A stretch of 64,000 bases of DNA from Bartonella massiliensis (GTDB taxonomy: Bacteria > Pseudomonadota > Alphaproteobacteria > Rhizobiales > Rhizobiaceae). This document shows positions 40,209-49,905 of this stretch, one piece after another. The DNA lies in NCBI RefSeq assembly GCF_902150025.1, contig NZ_CABFVS010000039.1, forward strand, positions 1 to 64,000, given 5' to 3'. Numbering within the stretch: the first letter of the stretch is position 1; every line of letters begins with the position of its first letter. The position numbers and the translations under genes are program-made. The notes under the pieces are model-generated. The model made no database searches and had not been told where the DNA came from. It worked only from the letters and a program-made list of their open reading frames with translations.

Positions 40209-40631
40209 ATGAAACAAGCTTATGACAGTAACAATATTTTTGCTAAATTGATTCGCAATGAAATCCCTTCCGTTCGTGTTTACGAAGATGATGATGTTAT
40301 TGGATTTATGGATATCATGCCACAAGCACCAGGTCATACGCTGGTCATTCCTAAAAAAGGCTCAAGAAACTTACTTGATGCCGATCCTGAAACGTTATTT
40401 CCTGTTATTAAAGCTGTTCAAAAAATTGCCAATGCTGTCAAAAAAGCTTTTCAAGCAGACGGCATAACGGTCATGCAATTTAATGAAGCGGCTAGTCAAC
40501 AAAGCGTTTACCATCTCCATTTCCATATTATACCACGTATGGAAGGAATAGAACTTACCCCTCACAATGAAGTAATAACACCTACAGAAATACTTGAAGA
40601 GAATGCCAAAAAAATTCGTGCTGCCCTATAA
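40209..40631 (+). CDS. HIT family protein (HinT type)
   Basis: 140 residues with the histidine triad YHLHFHIIPR near residue 98 and the N-terminal FAKLIRNEIPSVRVYEDDDV. Such proteins hydrolyse adenosine phosphoramidates or related nucleotides. AATAAGGA lies upstream of the ATG. It converges on clpA. Confidence 0.92.
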   Translation: MKQAYDSNNIFAKLIRNEIPSVRVYEDDDVIGFMDIMPQAPGHTLVIPKKGSRNLLDADPETLFPVIKAVQKIANAVKKAFQADGITVMQFNEAASQQSVYHLHFHIIPRMEGIELTPHNEVITPTEILEENAKKIRAAL

Positions 40632-40653
40632 TATGCCCTCTTGTAAAACATTC

Positions 40654-43005
40654 TTAAGATGTTGTGCTTTTCTTTCCTACAGCTTTTTTATTAAAATTCT
40701 TTGTTTTACTTTTCTTTGGGCCAACAGATATATCGGAAGAGGAAATTTTTAACTGTAACCTTTCTTTTTCGCCATTTGATTTTTGTGTCAATACGCGAAC
40801 GATGCCACCGTTGCGTAACTTTCCAAATAAAATTTCATCCGCTAATGGCTTTTTAATGTATTCTTGTATAACACGGCCTAATGGGCGTGCTCCCATCTGA
40901 GAATCATACCCTTTATTGGAAAGCCATAAAGTTGCAGAAGGACTTAATTCAAAAGAAATTCCTCGATCAGCTAACTGGGCTTCAAGCTGAAAAATAAATT
41001 TTTGTACGATCTGATTAATCGTTAAATGCGATAAAGGTGCAAACGGAATAATTGCATCTAACCGATTACGAAATTCTGGTGTAAATAATCGATTGATTGC
41101 TTCTATATCCTCACCATCACGATTGACTTTTCCAAATCCAATCGCTGATTTTGTCATATCTGAAGCACCAGCATTGGTTGTCATAATTAAAATAATATTA
41201 CGGAAATCAATTTTCTTGCCATTATGGTCTGTTAATCGACCATAATCCATGACTTGCAATAAAATATTAAATAGCTCTGGATGGGCTTTTTCAATCTCAT
41301 CAAGCAATAAGACTGCGTGCGGCTTCTGGTCAACTGCATCTGTAAGGAGACCTCCTTGATCAAACCCTATGTAACCTGGAGGAGCACCGATTAAGCGCGC
41401 TACTGTATGGCGTTCCATATATTCTGACATATCAAAACGTAAGAGTTCAATGCCTAAAGATGATGCAAGCTGTTTTGCAACTTCAGTTTTTCCTACACCT
41501 GTTGGTCCTGAAAATAAATAACTTCCTATTGGTTTATCTGGTTCGCGTAAACCTGCTCGCGCTAATTTAATGGATGACACTAATGCAGAAATTGCTTGAT
41601 CTTGCCCATAAACAACATGCTTGAGTTCTCTTTCAAGCTTACTCAATATCTTCTGATCATTCCGCGAAACTGTTTTTGGGGGAATTCTGGCAATTGTCGC
41701 AACAATCGCTTCGATTTCTTTAACACCTATCGTTTTTTTACGCTGTTTTTGTGGCAAAAGCTTTTGTGCTGCACCACTTTCATCAATAATATCAATTGCT
41801 TTGTCAGGTAATCTACGATCAACCATATAGCGTGAAGATAGTTCTACGGATGCCTTCATCGCCTGATCTGTATATTTGATCTGATGAAAATCTTCAAAGT
41901 AAGGTTTCATCCCCTGCAAAATCTTAATCGCATCAGACACAGAAGGTTCATTAATATCAATCTTCTGAAAACGGCGCTCTAAAGCACGGTCTTGTTCAAA
42001 GAATTTACGATATTCTCTGTAAGTTGTTGACCCAATACATCGCATAGTTCCAGAAGACAATACAGGTTTTAAAAGATTTGCTGCATCCATATTTCCCCCT
42101 AATGTTGCCCCTGCTCCAATTAAGGTATGAATTTCATCAATAAATAAAATAGCACCTGGATAAAGCTCAAATTCTTTAATCACTTGCTTTAATCGTTCTT
42201 CAAAATCACCGCGATAACGGGTACCAGCAACAAGCCCCCCCATATCAAGAGAAAATATCGTGGTATTTGATAAAATTTCAGGCACTTGTCCATCAACAAT
42301 ACGCTTCGCTAATCCCTCAATGATAGCCGTTTTTCCCACTCCAGGATCCCCAACCAAAAGCGGATTATTTTTTGATCTTCGACATAAAATCTGAATCATG
42401 CGTGAAATTTCTCTTTCACGGCCAATTAATAAATCAATTTTTCCATTCCGTGCTTTACAATTGAGATCAACACAATAACTCGTTAAAGCACTTGTTACCC
42501 TTTCACCATTGTCTGAAATCTGCTGATCTAATTGCTCTTCAAGTCCTTCAAGTAACATGGATAACCCATCATCACGTGTGATACCATGTGAAATAAAACG
42601 TACAGCATCATAGCGTGTCATTCCCATCTCTTGAAGAAAATAGGCTGCATGGCTTTCACGTTCAGAAAAAATGGCAACAAGAACATTTGCTCCCGATACT
42701 TCATCTTTTCCTGCTGATTGAGCATGTATCACCGCACGTTGGATAACACGCTGAAAAAAAGCCGTAGGTTTTGTATCCTCATCAGCTTTAATTTGTTCAT
42801 CTAACTCTGAGCGAAGATAGTTGGTTAAGCGCTCTCGCAATTCCTCCACATCTACTTGGCATGCTTGAATAACCGAATTTGCATCAGCATCATCTAATAA
42901 CGCAAGAAGAAGATGCTCTAATGTCGCATATTCATGCCGCGCTTGAGTAGCAATGGTTAATGCACGATGCAAAACTTCTTCAAGGCTAGGTGTAAAAGAT
43001 GGCAT
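40654..43005 (-). CDS. clpA: ATP-dependent Clp protease ATP-binding subunit ClpA
   Basis: 783 residues. Two N-terminal Clp repeats, then two AAA+ modules: Walker A GDPGVGKTAIIEGLA and Walker B FIDEIH in the first, GPTGVGKTEVAKQLA and LLDEIEKAH in the second. There is no long middle domain, which separates ClpA from ClpB. It unfolds substrates for ClpP, with ClpS as adaptor. The lysine/serine-rich C-terminal extension is not needed for function in relatives. It follows clpS by six bases, so the two are co-transcribed. Confidence 0.96.
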   Translation of the reverse strand: MPSFTPSLEEVLHRALTIATQARHEYATLEHLLLALLDDADANSVIQACQVDVEELRERLTNYLRSELDEQIKADEDTKPTAFFQRVIQRAVIHAQSAGKDEVSGANVLVAIFSERESHAAYFLQEMGMTRYDAVRFISHGITRDDGLSMLLEGLEEQLDQQISDNGERVTSALTSYCVDLNCKARNGKIDLLIGREREISRMIQILCRRSKNNPLLVGDPGVGKTAIIEGLAKRIVDGQVPEILSNTTIFSLDMGGLVAGTRYRGDFEERLKQVIKEFELYPGAILFIDEIHTLIGAGATLGGNMDAANLLKPVLSSGTMRCIGSTTYREYRKFFEQDRALERRFQKIDINEPSVSDAIKILQGMKPYFEDFHQIKYTDQAMKASVELSSRYMVDRRLPDKAIDIIDESGAAQKLLPQKQRKKTIGVKEIEAIVATIARIPPKTVSRNDQKILSKLERELKHVVYGQDQAISALVSSIKLARAGLREPDKPIGSYLFSGPTGVGKTEVAKQLASSLGIELLRFDMSEYMERHTVARLIGAPPGYIGFDQGGLLTDAVDQKPHAVLLLDEIEKAHPELFNILLQVMDYGRLTDHNGKKIDFRNIILIMTTNAGASDMTKSAIGFGKVNRDGEDIEAINRLFTPEFRNRLDAIIPFAPLSHLTINQIVQKFIFQLEAQLADRGISFELSPSATLWLSNKGYDSQMGARPLGRVIQEYIKKPLADEILFGKLRNGGIVRVLTQKSNGEKERLQLKISSSDISVGPKKSKTKNFNKKAVGKKSTTS

Positions 43006-43011
43006 AATTCC

Positions 43012-43383
43012 TCACTTCCATTCCATTACACATTGTAACGGATGTTCATTTTGACGCGCACACTCCCTTACTTGTTCTATTTTCATTTCAGCGACTTCAT
43101 AAGTATAGGTTCCACATTCGCCTATCCCATTATAATGAACCTCTAACATAATCTGTGTTGCTTCTTCGAAACTTTTTTTAAAAAAGTTTTTCAAAATGAA
43201 AACAACAAAATCCATAGGTGTGTAATCATCATTAAGTAAAAGGACACGATATAATTTAGGTTTTTGGAGCTTTTGTCTAGCCTTAGGTATTATAACCACA
43301 TCATGCCTACCTTCATCCCAATTCTTGCCCTTTTCATCATGCATAATATGAGACATAGGGTTTATTATGAGTGTTTGTCCCAT
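43012..43383 (-). CDS. clpS: ClpS adaptor protein
   Basis: 123 residues. It binds N-degron substrates and hands them to Clp[21 protein letters not shown] contains the NDDYT/MDFV pocket, and the conserved metal-binding-type helix [17 protein letters not shown] follows. The first 35 residues are a flexible extension. It lies directly upstream of clpA. Confidence 0.95.
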   Translation of the reverse strand: MGQTLIINPMSHIMHDEKGKNWDEGRHDVVIIPKARQKLQKPKLYRVLLLNDDYTPMDFVVFILKNFFKKSFEEATQIMLEVHYNGIGECGTYTYEVAEMKIEQVRECARQNEHPLQCVMEWK

Positions 43384-43616
43384 TATCGTTTTCCATGCAG
43401 TACATTTTTTTACTAATTTTAAGTTCTTTCACAACTATTGCAATAGCTCTTTCGTATAAGAAAAGACTTTCCCCTATGGTTAGATTTAAATCACTCATAA
43501 AATAATTTCTGTAAACAAATTAGTAATACCATTCGTCTAAACTGCATCAACACGTCACAGAAAAGAAAGCTTTACAGAAGTTTTTTTAAGATAAATGGAG
43601 AAATAGGATACTGCAA

Positions 43617-44987
43617 GTGTATATTAATGGTCAGAAAATTATGCGCTGCTATAAAAAAATAGCAATTTCTTTTGTTATGTTAGCTTTTTCTTATTGTTGG
43701 GCGTTAGCGACACCTTGTTGGGCGTCAGCGACACCTCAAGGAGCCTATCCTGATAAGTATGCGGCCATTGTTATAGATGCCTCTACAGGAAAAACGCTCT
43801 TTCAAGCCAATGCGACACTAAAGCGTTATCCTGCTTCTTTAACAAAAATGATGACATTATACCTCCTATTTGAAGCAATGCAGATGCGTCGTGTGACACC
43901 CAATACACCAATTCCTGTTTCACATTATGCAGCCATGCGCCCACCAACAAAAATTGGATTTAAAGCAGGCCAAACAATTTCTGCAGAAGCTGCCGCTAAA
44001 GCTCTCATTACAAGATCGGCAAATGATGTTGCTGCAGCTATAGCTGAATATCTTGGAGGCAGTGAAAAAAAATTTGCTCGAATGATGACCGCAAAAGCCC
44101 GTAAACTTGGCATGAAACATACGCATTTTGCCAATGCTTCAGGACTGCCGGATGTGCACAATTATTCTACAGCACGAGATATAGCTACTTTGTCATTAGC
44201 CCTCCGTAAACATTTTCCAAAACAATACAAATTATTCAAAATAAAAAGCTTTAATTTCCGTGGACATACCATTAACAGCCATAATAAACTCGTCAAAATA
44301 ATGAAAGGTGTTGATGGAATTAAAACAGGATATACACAAATGTCAGGTTCTAATTTAGCAACTTCAATGCGTCTTGAAGGGCGTTCTATTGTCGCTGTTG
44401 TTATGGGAGGAAAATCATCTACTGCACGTGACGAACATATGGCTAGCTTATTAAATCACTATTTACCAAAAGCAAGCCAAATGAAAAGTGGTAAACATTT
44501 AATGGCCTCTGTACATTATCATTTACCCAATGGCGCCAATACTCCTATACCGACCATTAAAGCTGATCCAAATAATTTTGATGATGACATTTCAACTCTG
44601 TTGACAGCATTTGCAGAACAACCTAAAAGCTCCAATATCGCGATAACGGCTGTAAATAAGGTAATTATACCAATACCTAACCCTCAAAAAACTATACCTG
44701 TTGAGACTCATAAAGTTCTAACCGCCTCTTTGTCCACAAACGCCGGATGGGCTATCCAAATTGGTTCCCTTCCTAGTAAAGAACAAGCTAAGACTTTGCT
44801 TGTAAAAGCAAAAAGTACAGCTTTTTCTACTTTAAAGAACGCATCTTCACATATGCAACTGTTTGAAAAAAAGGGACAGCGTTATTACCGAGCCCGTTTT
44901 ACAGGATTTCAATCAAAAAAAGCAGCATTTGATGCTTGTTCTACATTAAAGAAAGCAAATTTTAACTGCTATACTGTAGCCTACTAA
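43617..44987 (+). CDS. D-alanyl-D-alanine carboxypeptidase with SPOR domain
   Basis: 456 residues from GTG 43617 (TAGGA 8 bases upstream); ATG 43641 is an alternative that gives a shorter signal peptide (MRCYKKIAISFVMLAF...). Penicillin-binding protein S11 family: SxxK in RYPASLTKMMTLYLL, SxN in TRSANDVAAAIAE and KTG in VDGIKTGYT. It trims pentapeptide stems in the periplasm. The C-terminal about 80 residues (GWAIQIGSLPSKEQAKTL ... YYRARFTGFQSKKAAFDAC) form a SPOR domain, which binds denuded septal glycan, so a role at division sites is likely. A 7-residue repeat CWALATP/CWASATP sits at the end of the signal region. Confidence 0.92.
   Translation: MYINGQKIMRCYKKIAISFVMLAFSYCWALATPCWASATPQGAYPDKYAAIVIDASTGKTLFQANATLKRYPASLTKMMTLYLLFEAMQMRRVTPNTPIPVSHYAAMRPPTKIGFKAGQTISAEAAAKALITRSANDVAAAIAEYLGGSEKKFARMMTAKARKLGMKHTHFANASGLPDVHNYSTARDIATLSLALRKHFPKQYKLFKIKSFNFRGHTINSHNKLVKIMKGVDGIKTGYTQMSGSNLATSMRLEGRSIVAVVMGGKSSTARDEHMASLLNHYLPKASQMKSGKHLMASVHYHLPNGANTPIPTIKADPNNFDDDISTLLTAFAEQPKSSNIAITAVNKVIIPIPNPQKTIPVETHKVLTASLSTNAGWAIQIGSLPSKEQAKTLLVKAKSTAFSTLKNASSHMQLFEKKGQRYYRARFTGFQSKKAAFDACSTLKKANFNCYTVAY
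43694..43735 (+). repeat. tandem 21-bp repeat in signal-peptide region
   Basis: Two 21-base units at 43694-43714 and 43715-43735 differ at a single base (TTA versus TCA). They encode the doubled heptapeptide at the signal-peptide end of the carboxypeptidase. Confidence 0.85.
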
Positions 44988-45019
44988 AAGTTTTTGAATT
45001 CTGCGTTAAGGATAGTATT

Positions 45020-45298
45020 ATGACAGATAATGCTTTTGCTTCATTCTATAAAAAAGAAATTTTATTGAAGCAATCATCCCTCCTTTCATTGCGTTCTCTT
45101 CATGATGCTGCTGCAAAGCTTGCTGGTTTAAAATATCATTCAACTACATTAGATACACAATCTCTTGTTAATCTTCTCATTTGCCAAACAATGCGCAACC
45201 GTCGTCTTATAATGCCCCCTGTACGTATTCATTTACGCGTTGCGAGCCAAACTGGTAATGTGCCTATTAAAATCCGTTTAGGAGCAACAAATATTTAA
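45020..45298 (+). CDS. small protein of unknown function
   Basis: 92 residues, starting ATG 45020 with AAGGA about 8 bases upstream and 32 bases after the carboxypeptidase stop. The composition is that of a real protein rather than an AT artefact: a leucine-rich helical first half (SSLLSLRSLHDAAAKLAGL) and a basic second half (RNRRLIMPPVRIHLRVAS). No signal peptide or membrane segment is seen. I do not recognise the family. The close spacing suggests co-transcription with the upstream gene. Confidence 0.6.
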   Translation: MTDNAFASFYKKEILLKQSSLLSLRSLHDAAAKLAGLKYHSTTLDTQSLVNLLICQTMRNRRLIMPPVRIHLRVASQTGNVPIKIRLGATNI

Positions 45299-45310
45299 TT
45301 CTACCAATCC

Positions 45311-45331
45311 TCTCTAAAAAGAGATTTTATT
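45311..45331 (+). terminator. possible short terminator
   Basis: Stem TCTCT / AGAGA with an AAAA loop followed by TTTTATT, 12 bases past the small gene at 45020-45298. The stem is short, so this is tentative. Confidence 0.4.
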
Positions 45332-46834
45332 ATGCATCATTATCTACATCTTAAAAAAACTTTGAGTAGGGACATCTTTCTTAGGTCGTAAAGATTATGT
45401 TGATAGCTTTTTAATAAGAATCCCAGTAGATATCTTCAAGCTTCCAATCAAGCCATTTTTAAGGACATACAAAATATTTTCCCACTTTTGCTTTAATAGC
45501 AAAAACTATCCTTGATATCTTTCTGGAAAAAATGAGCTTACATGGGATGAATAACTTATCACTTTAGAGATTTTTGTAAAAGTTCAATCAAGAAAATTCC
45601 TCTTAATAACGATTCCTCCTGCAACATAAATGTTGTAAAAATAATCCAAGCCTTTTCTCTTGTATTTTTTTTCAACAGACAAAGCAAATTGAGACATACA
45701 AACACTATCGATAAAAAATGAAAAAAAATATCAGATTAAAGATCATGATACGATTTCCATAAAGTTATAATTTATAATAATGAACTGCTTCGACAATTTT
45801 TCTTTGATGAAGCGCCGGCAGAAAAAAACTTAGAGGAAAATGATAATTTATTTTTTTCATATTCAATGAAAAGTTTTTGTAAGATTTTCTTATATTGAAT
45901 CAATAAAACTTATTCGTTTGCTCATCACGAAAAGGATTGGCATATAAACTATTAAAAAAGAAAACAAAATACCTCTACCCCTCTTAAAATGCCAAGATTT
46001 GTCACACAAACATTGGGATTAACAAAATCTGTGTAGGCTTGCTTTTTTATAAGCATAAAAATAAAGTTGATTAATGGATTTACCGTTAAACCATTCAAAG
46101 TACCGTCTCGAAATGACTGTGATGAGTATTGAGAGATGTCTCTTTAAAACACACTCATAAGATAGTGCTCTATTGTATCTATTCTTCATGAAAGTTTTGA
46201 TAACTATTTTTAATGTATACGTTATTATTTATTTTAATTTTTTTGACGCTACTGGATTTACAAAATAAAAGTTGAAGCACAAAGATTTTATAATATACCT
46301 TTTAATTATTGCGAATGAGAGTTTTTTTTAAGGTACTTTTTACCATATTAGATGCTTAAAAGAATCTCATTTAAAAAAAATAAAAATTTTAAAGTTCTCT
46401 CGCACCCCATCATAATCATTCAGTTTTAAAGAAATTGCCCTAGATACCAAGGCGTAATCTTTCATTCCTTAAAAGATATTATTACAGAAATTTTTAAAAG
46501 CCATAAAATTCAGCTAGAAAGTAATGACAGATTGAACCCTTATTTTACTTTACGCTCTTTTATTTTTTCCCAATGAGACTGTTTTTTCATTTCAGGAGAC
46601 AAATCAAACAGACACAAGAAATACTCTCCCTCAAATCTTGCTAGCAGAAGTTATTCCTTGTTAAAAACATAAAATACACCTCCAATTTACTTCAAGCATG
46701 CTGGTGAATTAAATTTGTCTTTTGATTTATAAGCAAAAAACTCAGCCTTTTTAGGAATAACAATGTGATCCTTCCACAAAGATAGCAATCATGGATTACA
46801 AAAAATATTCCAGCCCCAACAAGAGAGCGCACTC
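45332..46834. other. gene-poor region with integrase relic
   Basis: About 1.5 kb with no intact gene. The only recognisable element is the integrase fragment at 46030-46190. A 42-codon open frame on the plus strand at about 46455-46578 is not recognised. Confidence 0.5.
46030..46190 (+). pseudogene. phage-type tyrosine integrase N-terminal relic
   Basis: Plus-strand translation gives CVGLLFYKHKNKVD-stop-WIYR-stop-TIQSTVSK, matching the arm-binding region of P4-type integrases (LxLYKxxDGGxQWxYRYTIxGRRREM), and, one frame over, VLRDVSLKHTHKIVLY, matching L.DVSLKQARELA. Stops and a frameshift show it is dead. It resembles the better preserved relic at 49906-50590. Confidence 0.6.
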
Positions 46835-48226
46835 TTAACAAGATATTGCATTGACTGCAAGACCACCTTTACTTGTTTCTTTATAGCGTTCACTCATATC
46901 ATGCCCCGTCTGGCGCATTGTTTCTATACAAGCATCAAGAGAAACAAAATGATTTCCATTACCATATAATGCAAGAGAAGAAGCCGTTACGGCTTTAACA
47001 GCACCCATTGCATTACGCTCAATACAAGGAACTTGTACAAGACCTGCAACAGGATCACACGTCATTCCTAAATGATGCTCAAGCGCAATCTCCGCTGCAT
47101 TTTCAATTTGCGCCGGTGTTCCACCTAACGCTGCGGTCAATCCCGCCGCAGCCATTGAAGATGCCGTTCCAACTTCACCTTGACACCCAACTTCTGCACC
47201 AGAAATAGAGGCATTATGTTTGATAACACCACCAATAGCTGCTGCCGTTAATAGAAAATTATGTATCCCCTTTTGATTTGAATCATCATTAAACTGAAGA
47301 TAGTAACGCAAAACTGCAGGAACAACACCAGCTGCCCCATTTGTTGGTGCCGTAACAACACGACCACCTGCTGCATTTTCCTCATTAACTGCCATAGCAT
47401 ATACCGAAAGCCAATCATTTGCCCACAGTGGATAATTACAATTTTTCTTTTGATTTTCCAAAAGCGTTTCATGCAGCTTTTTAGCACGCCTTAAAACATG
47501 TAACCCACCAGGCAACTCACCATCTTGTGAAAGACCTCTATCAATGCAGTTTGTCATTGCCGAAAAAATTTCATCAAGCCCTGCATCCAGAGAAGAGGGC
47601 TCTATCTTTGTCTCTTCATTTAAGCGCTTCATTTCAGCAATTGAAAGTCCGGATTTTTCTGCCATTGATAACATTGTACGCGCAGAATCAAATGGGTATG
47701 GCACCTCAAACGCTTCTGGTTGTACATTATCACTCATATGGCTTAATTCATCCTCAGTCACCACAAAACCACCACCAATAGAATAATAAATCTGCCGCAA
47801 CAAAACATTCCCATCCGTATCAAGTCCTTCAAACGCTAGTCCATTGGTGTGTCCAGGTAAGATTTCCTTTCGCTCAAAAATAAGGTCACTTTGTGAATCA
47901 AATTGATAAGCAGGATGACCTTCGGGGTGTACTTTTTTTTCACGGATAACTTTTTCTAACAGGAATACCATGCTATCAGGATCAACAGTAGCAGCTTTTT
48001 CTCCTAAAAGTCCTAATATGATAGCCCTATCTGTCGCATGTCCAATACCTGTGAAAGCTAAAGAACCATAGAGATAAACACGTATACGAGAAACTTGAAT
48101 ATCAGATGACTGAGAAAAGTCTCGTATCTTTTGCAAAAACATATTAGAAGCTGTCATCGGCCCCATCGTATGTGAACTAGAAGGACCAATTCCAATTTTA
48201 AAAAGTTCAAAAACAGATAAAAACAT
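46835..48226 (-). CDS. sdaA: L-serine ammonia-lyase
   Basis: 463 residues, single-chain iron-sulfur type. It deaminates serine to pyruvate. The N-terminal beta domain starts [20 protein letters not shown], and the catalytic alpha domain shows cysteines in [36 protein letters not shown] and the motif [15 protein letters not shown]. These cysteines ligate the 4Fe-4S cluster. It is monocistronic in appearance, flanked by gene-poor DNA. Confidence 0.95.
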   Translation of the reverse strand: MFLSVFELFKIGIGPSSSHTMGPMTASNMFLQKIRDFSQSSDIQVSRIRVYLYGSLAFTGIGHATDRAIILGLLGEKAATVDPDSMVFLLEKVIREKKVHPEGHPAYQFDSQSDLIFERKEILPGHTNGLAFEGLDTDGNVLLRQIYYSIGGGFVVTEDELSHMSDNVQPEAFEVPYPFDSARTMLSMAEKSGLSIAEMKRLNEETKIEPSSLDAGLDEIFSAMTNCIDRGLSQDGELPGGLHVLRRAKKLHETLLENQKKNCNYPLWANDWLSVYAMAVNEENAAGGRVVTAPTNGAAGVVPAVLRYYLQFNDDSNQKGIHNFLLTAAAIGGVIKHNASISGAEVGCQGEVGTASSMAAAGLTAALGGTPAQIENAAEIALEHHLGMTCDPVAGLVQVPCIERNAMGAVKAVTASSLALYGNGNHFVSLDACIETMRQTGHDMSERYKETSKGGLAVNAISC

Positions 48227-48294
48227 GCATCACCCCAAAACTACAGCACAGTTTGAGCATACACGCCTTTTTATAACGTTTATCCCATTTAGAA

Positions 48295-48390
48295 TCAAAT
48301 TGCGAGATAAACTAAAAAAATAACAGCAATAAACACAAATGTCGCTCGCCTTGCTACCACCCAACATTTTCTTTCTATAGTGCTTTCCAT
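48295..48390 (-). CDS. possible 31-residue single-pass membrane protein
   Basis: A short minus-strand frame starts ATG 48390 with GAAGG upstream and reads MESTIERKCWVVARRATF then VFIAVIFLVYLAI. A charged, arginine-rich start precedes about 16 hydrophobic residues ending at the C-terminus, the layout of small inner-membrane proteins. It lies 68 bases upstream of sdaA on the same strand. No family is recognised; it could be chance in AT-rich DNA. Confidence 0.35.
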   Translation of the reverse strand: MESTIERKCWVVARRATFVFIAVIFLVYLAI

Positions 48391-48579
48391 TATTAGCCAA
48401 CCTTCAAAACGGACAACGCTCCTAGAGTCATCACTTTACTCTCTTCATTTTCTAAACGTAGTAAAATAAGAGTTAATATACAATAGTAAGAATTCAACTA
48501 AAATGAGAGATTCTTAACCAAGGATATTTTTTATCATGCCAAGGCTCTTCACAACCTATGCTTCATTATATAAAATATT
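48391..48579. other. gap upstream of the small membrane frame
   Basis: AT-rich intergenic DNA following the nitroreductase gene. Nothing further is seen. Confidence 0.35.
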
Positions 48580-49269
48580 CTATGGATATGTTTCAATAAA
48601 ACGTACAAAGCTTTCTAAAGATTCTCGTTCTGTCTCAAAATTGTTTTCTGGAGCGCTCGTATCGCGATAACCAAGTGCCATACCACAAATAATATGGCGA
48701 TCAGAAGGGATGGATAAAAGCTTGCGAAGCTGCTTATGATAATCCGCAAAAGCTGCTTGAGGACAGGTATCTAGTCCAAATCCACGTGCTGCTAACATAA
48801 TGGTCTGCATAAACATCCCCAAATCAAGCCAACTTCCCCTTTCCATATCATGATCCATTGTAAATAAGAGTCCTACAGGTGCATCGAAAAATAAAAAATT
48901 TCGCGCTTTTTGATGAAGCATTTTTTCTTCATCATCTTTTTGAATTCCAAGACTCTGATAAAGATCCAAACCAACTTTTCGACGCCTTGAAATATAAGGC
49001 TCACGCCACTGACGTGGATAATAATGATATTCACGCTCTCCCTTTACACCTGAAAGTACAAGTTGGGAAAGTTCTTGCCCTACTCTTTGTAATATACTTC
49101 CCGTAAGCACAATTACTTGCCAAGGCTGAATATTTGTTCCAGATGGTGTCCGTGCTGCAAGTTTTAAGATTTCTTTGATTGTTTCCAAACTAACTGACTG
49201 ATCAGTAAAAGCACGAATTGACTTTCGTGACAAAATAGATTGAAAAATATTCATAGGAGAATCCGGCAT
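48580..49269 (-). CDS. nitroreductase family protein
   Basis: 229 residues of the flavin-dependent nitroreductase fold. ILSRKSIRAFTDQSVSLETI at the start, AARTPSGTNIQPWQVIVLTG for FMN binding, GSWLDLGMFMQTIMLAARGF in the core helix and IICGMALGYRDTSAPENNFE near the end are typical. It probably reduces nitroaromatics or quinones with NAD(P)H. The physiological substrate is unknown. The start MPDSPMNIFQ is uncertain by five residues. Confidence 0.9.
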   Translation of the reverse strand: MPDSPMNIFQSILSRKSIRAFTDQSVSLETIKEILKLAARTPSGTNIQPWQVIVLTGSILQRVGQELSQLVLSGVKGEREYHYYPRQWREPYISRRRKVGLDLYQSLGIQKDDEEKMLHQKARNFLFFDAPVGLLFTMDHDMERGSWLDLGMFMQTIMLAARGFGLDTCPQAAFADYHKQLRKLLSIPSDRHIICGMALGYRDTSAPENNFETERESLESFVRFIETYP

Positions 49270-49454
49270 TATCTTTACTTTCTTTATGATTTTTTCCTAT
49301 CAAGGACAATATATTGCGCAAATACCTTTGTAACTTTTTTGAAATGCTCTATTTCTTCAAATCACGCCGTGTTAAGACTCCCATAAAGATAGTACAATCT
49401 CTCTCTTTTAATAGAAAGGAAATTATCTAAAAGAAGATGAAATAATTTTCATAA

Positions 49455-49705
49455 TCAATGCTTCACCTCTAACGTCGCTAAGCTCTCAAAAAAGGTCTCT
49501 TCAATTTGTTTTTTAAGCCTTTTTTAAATCTGAAAAAGATCATCAATATCATGCTGAATCTGCTTTAAATTAGTTCGTTTTTTATAAACTCCTGCAATTA
49601 ATTTCTGAAACGTTTTCTCATCATTAAGTGGTTTTCTCGCTATTATCAATATGTCAGATATTGCAAAAAATGAAAATTGAACTTTTTTAGCACGCCGTAT
49701 TTTAT
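49455..49705 (-). pseudogene. unidentified decayed coding fragment
   Basis: Minus-strand frame without a start codon reads SFFAISDILIIARKPLNDEK, continues TFQKLIAGVYKKRTNLKQIQ and HDIDDLFQI, then after one TAA stays in frame as KRLKKQIEETFFESLATLEVKH and ends at 49455. The regular, charged, helical composition and the same-frame continuation past the stop suggest a dead gene rather than chance. The family is not recognised. It lies about 200 bases from the integrase relic and may be of the same phage origin. Confidence 0.35.
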
Positions 49706-49905
49706 TTTAACTTATGACAATAACACTTTGATTTATAATCATATATCTTGTGTTGTTTATATTGAATTAGAACCCCAAATAACGTAAGATTCTCTCATTT
49801 CAAATCTGTTTATCTTGAATCAACCAAAATCATTCCCTTGCACATAAAAAGCGAAGTTAGTGTGTGGATAAAAACTGTATAAGAAAAGACTCAAAATGCC
49901 TTTTC

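Noticed and set aside
45299-46834. CRISPR array or other regular repeats in the long gaps
   Set aside because: No regularly spaced repeats were seen in this gap or any other long gap of the window.
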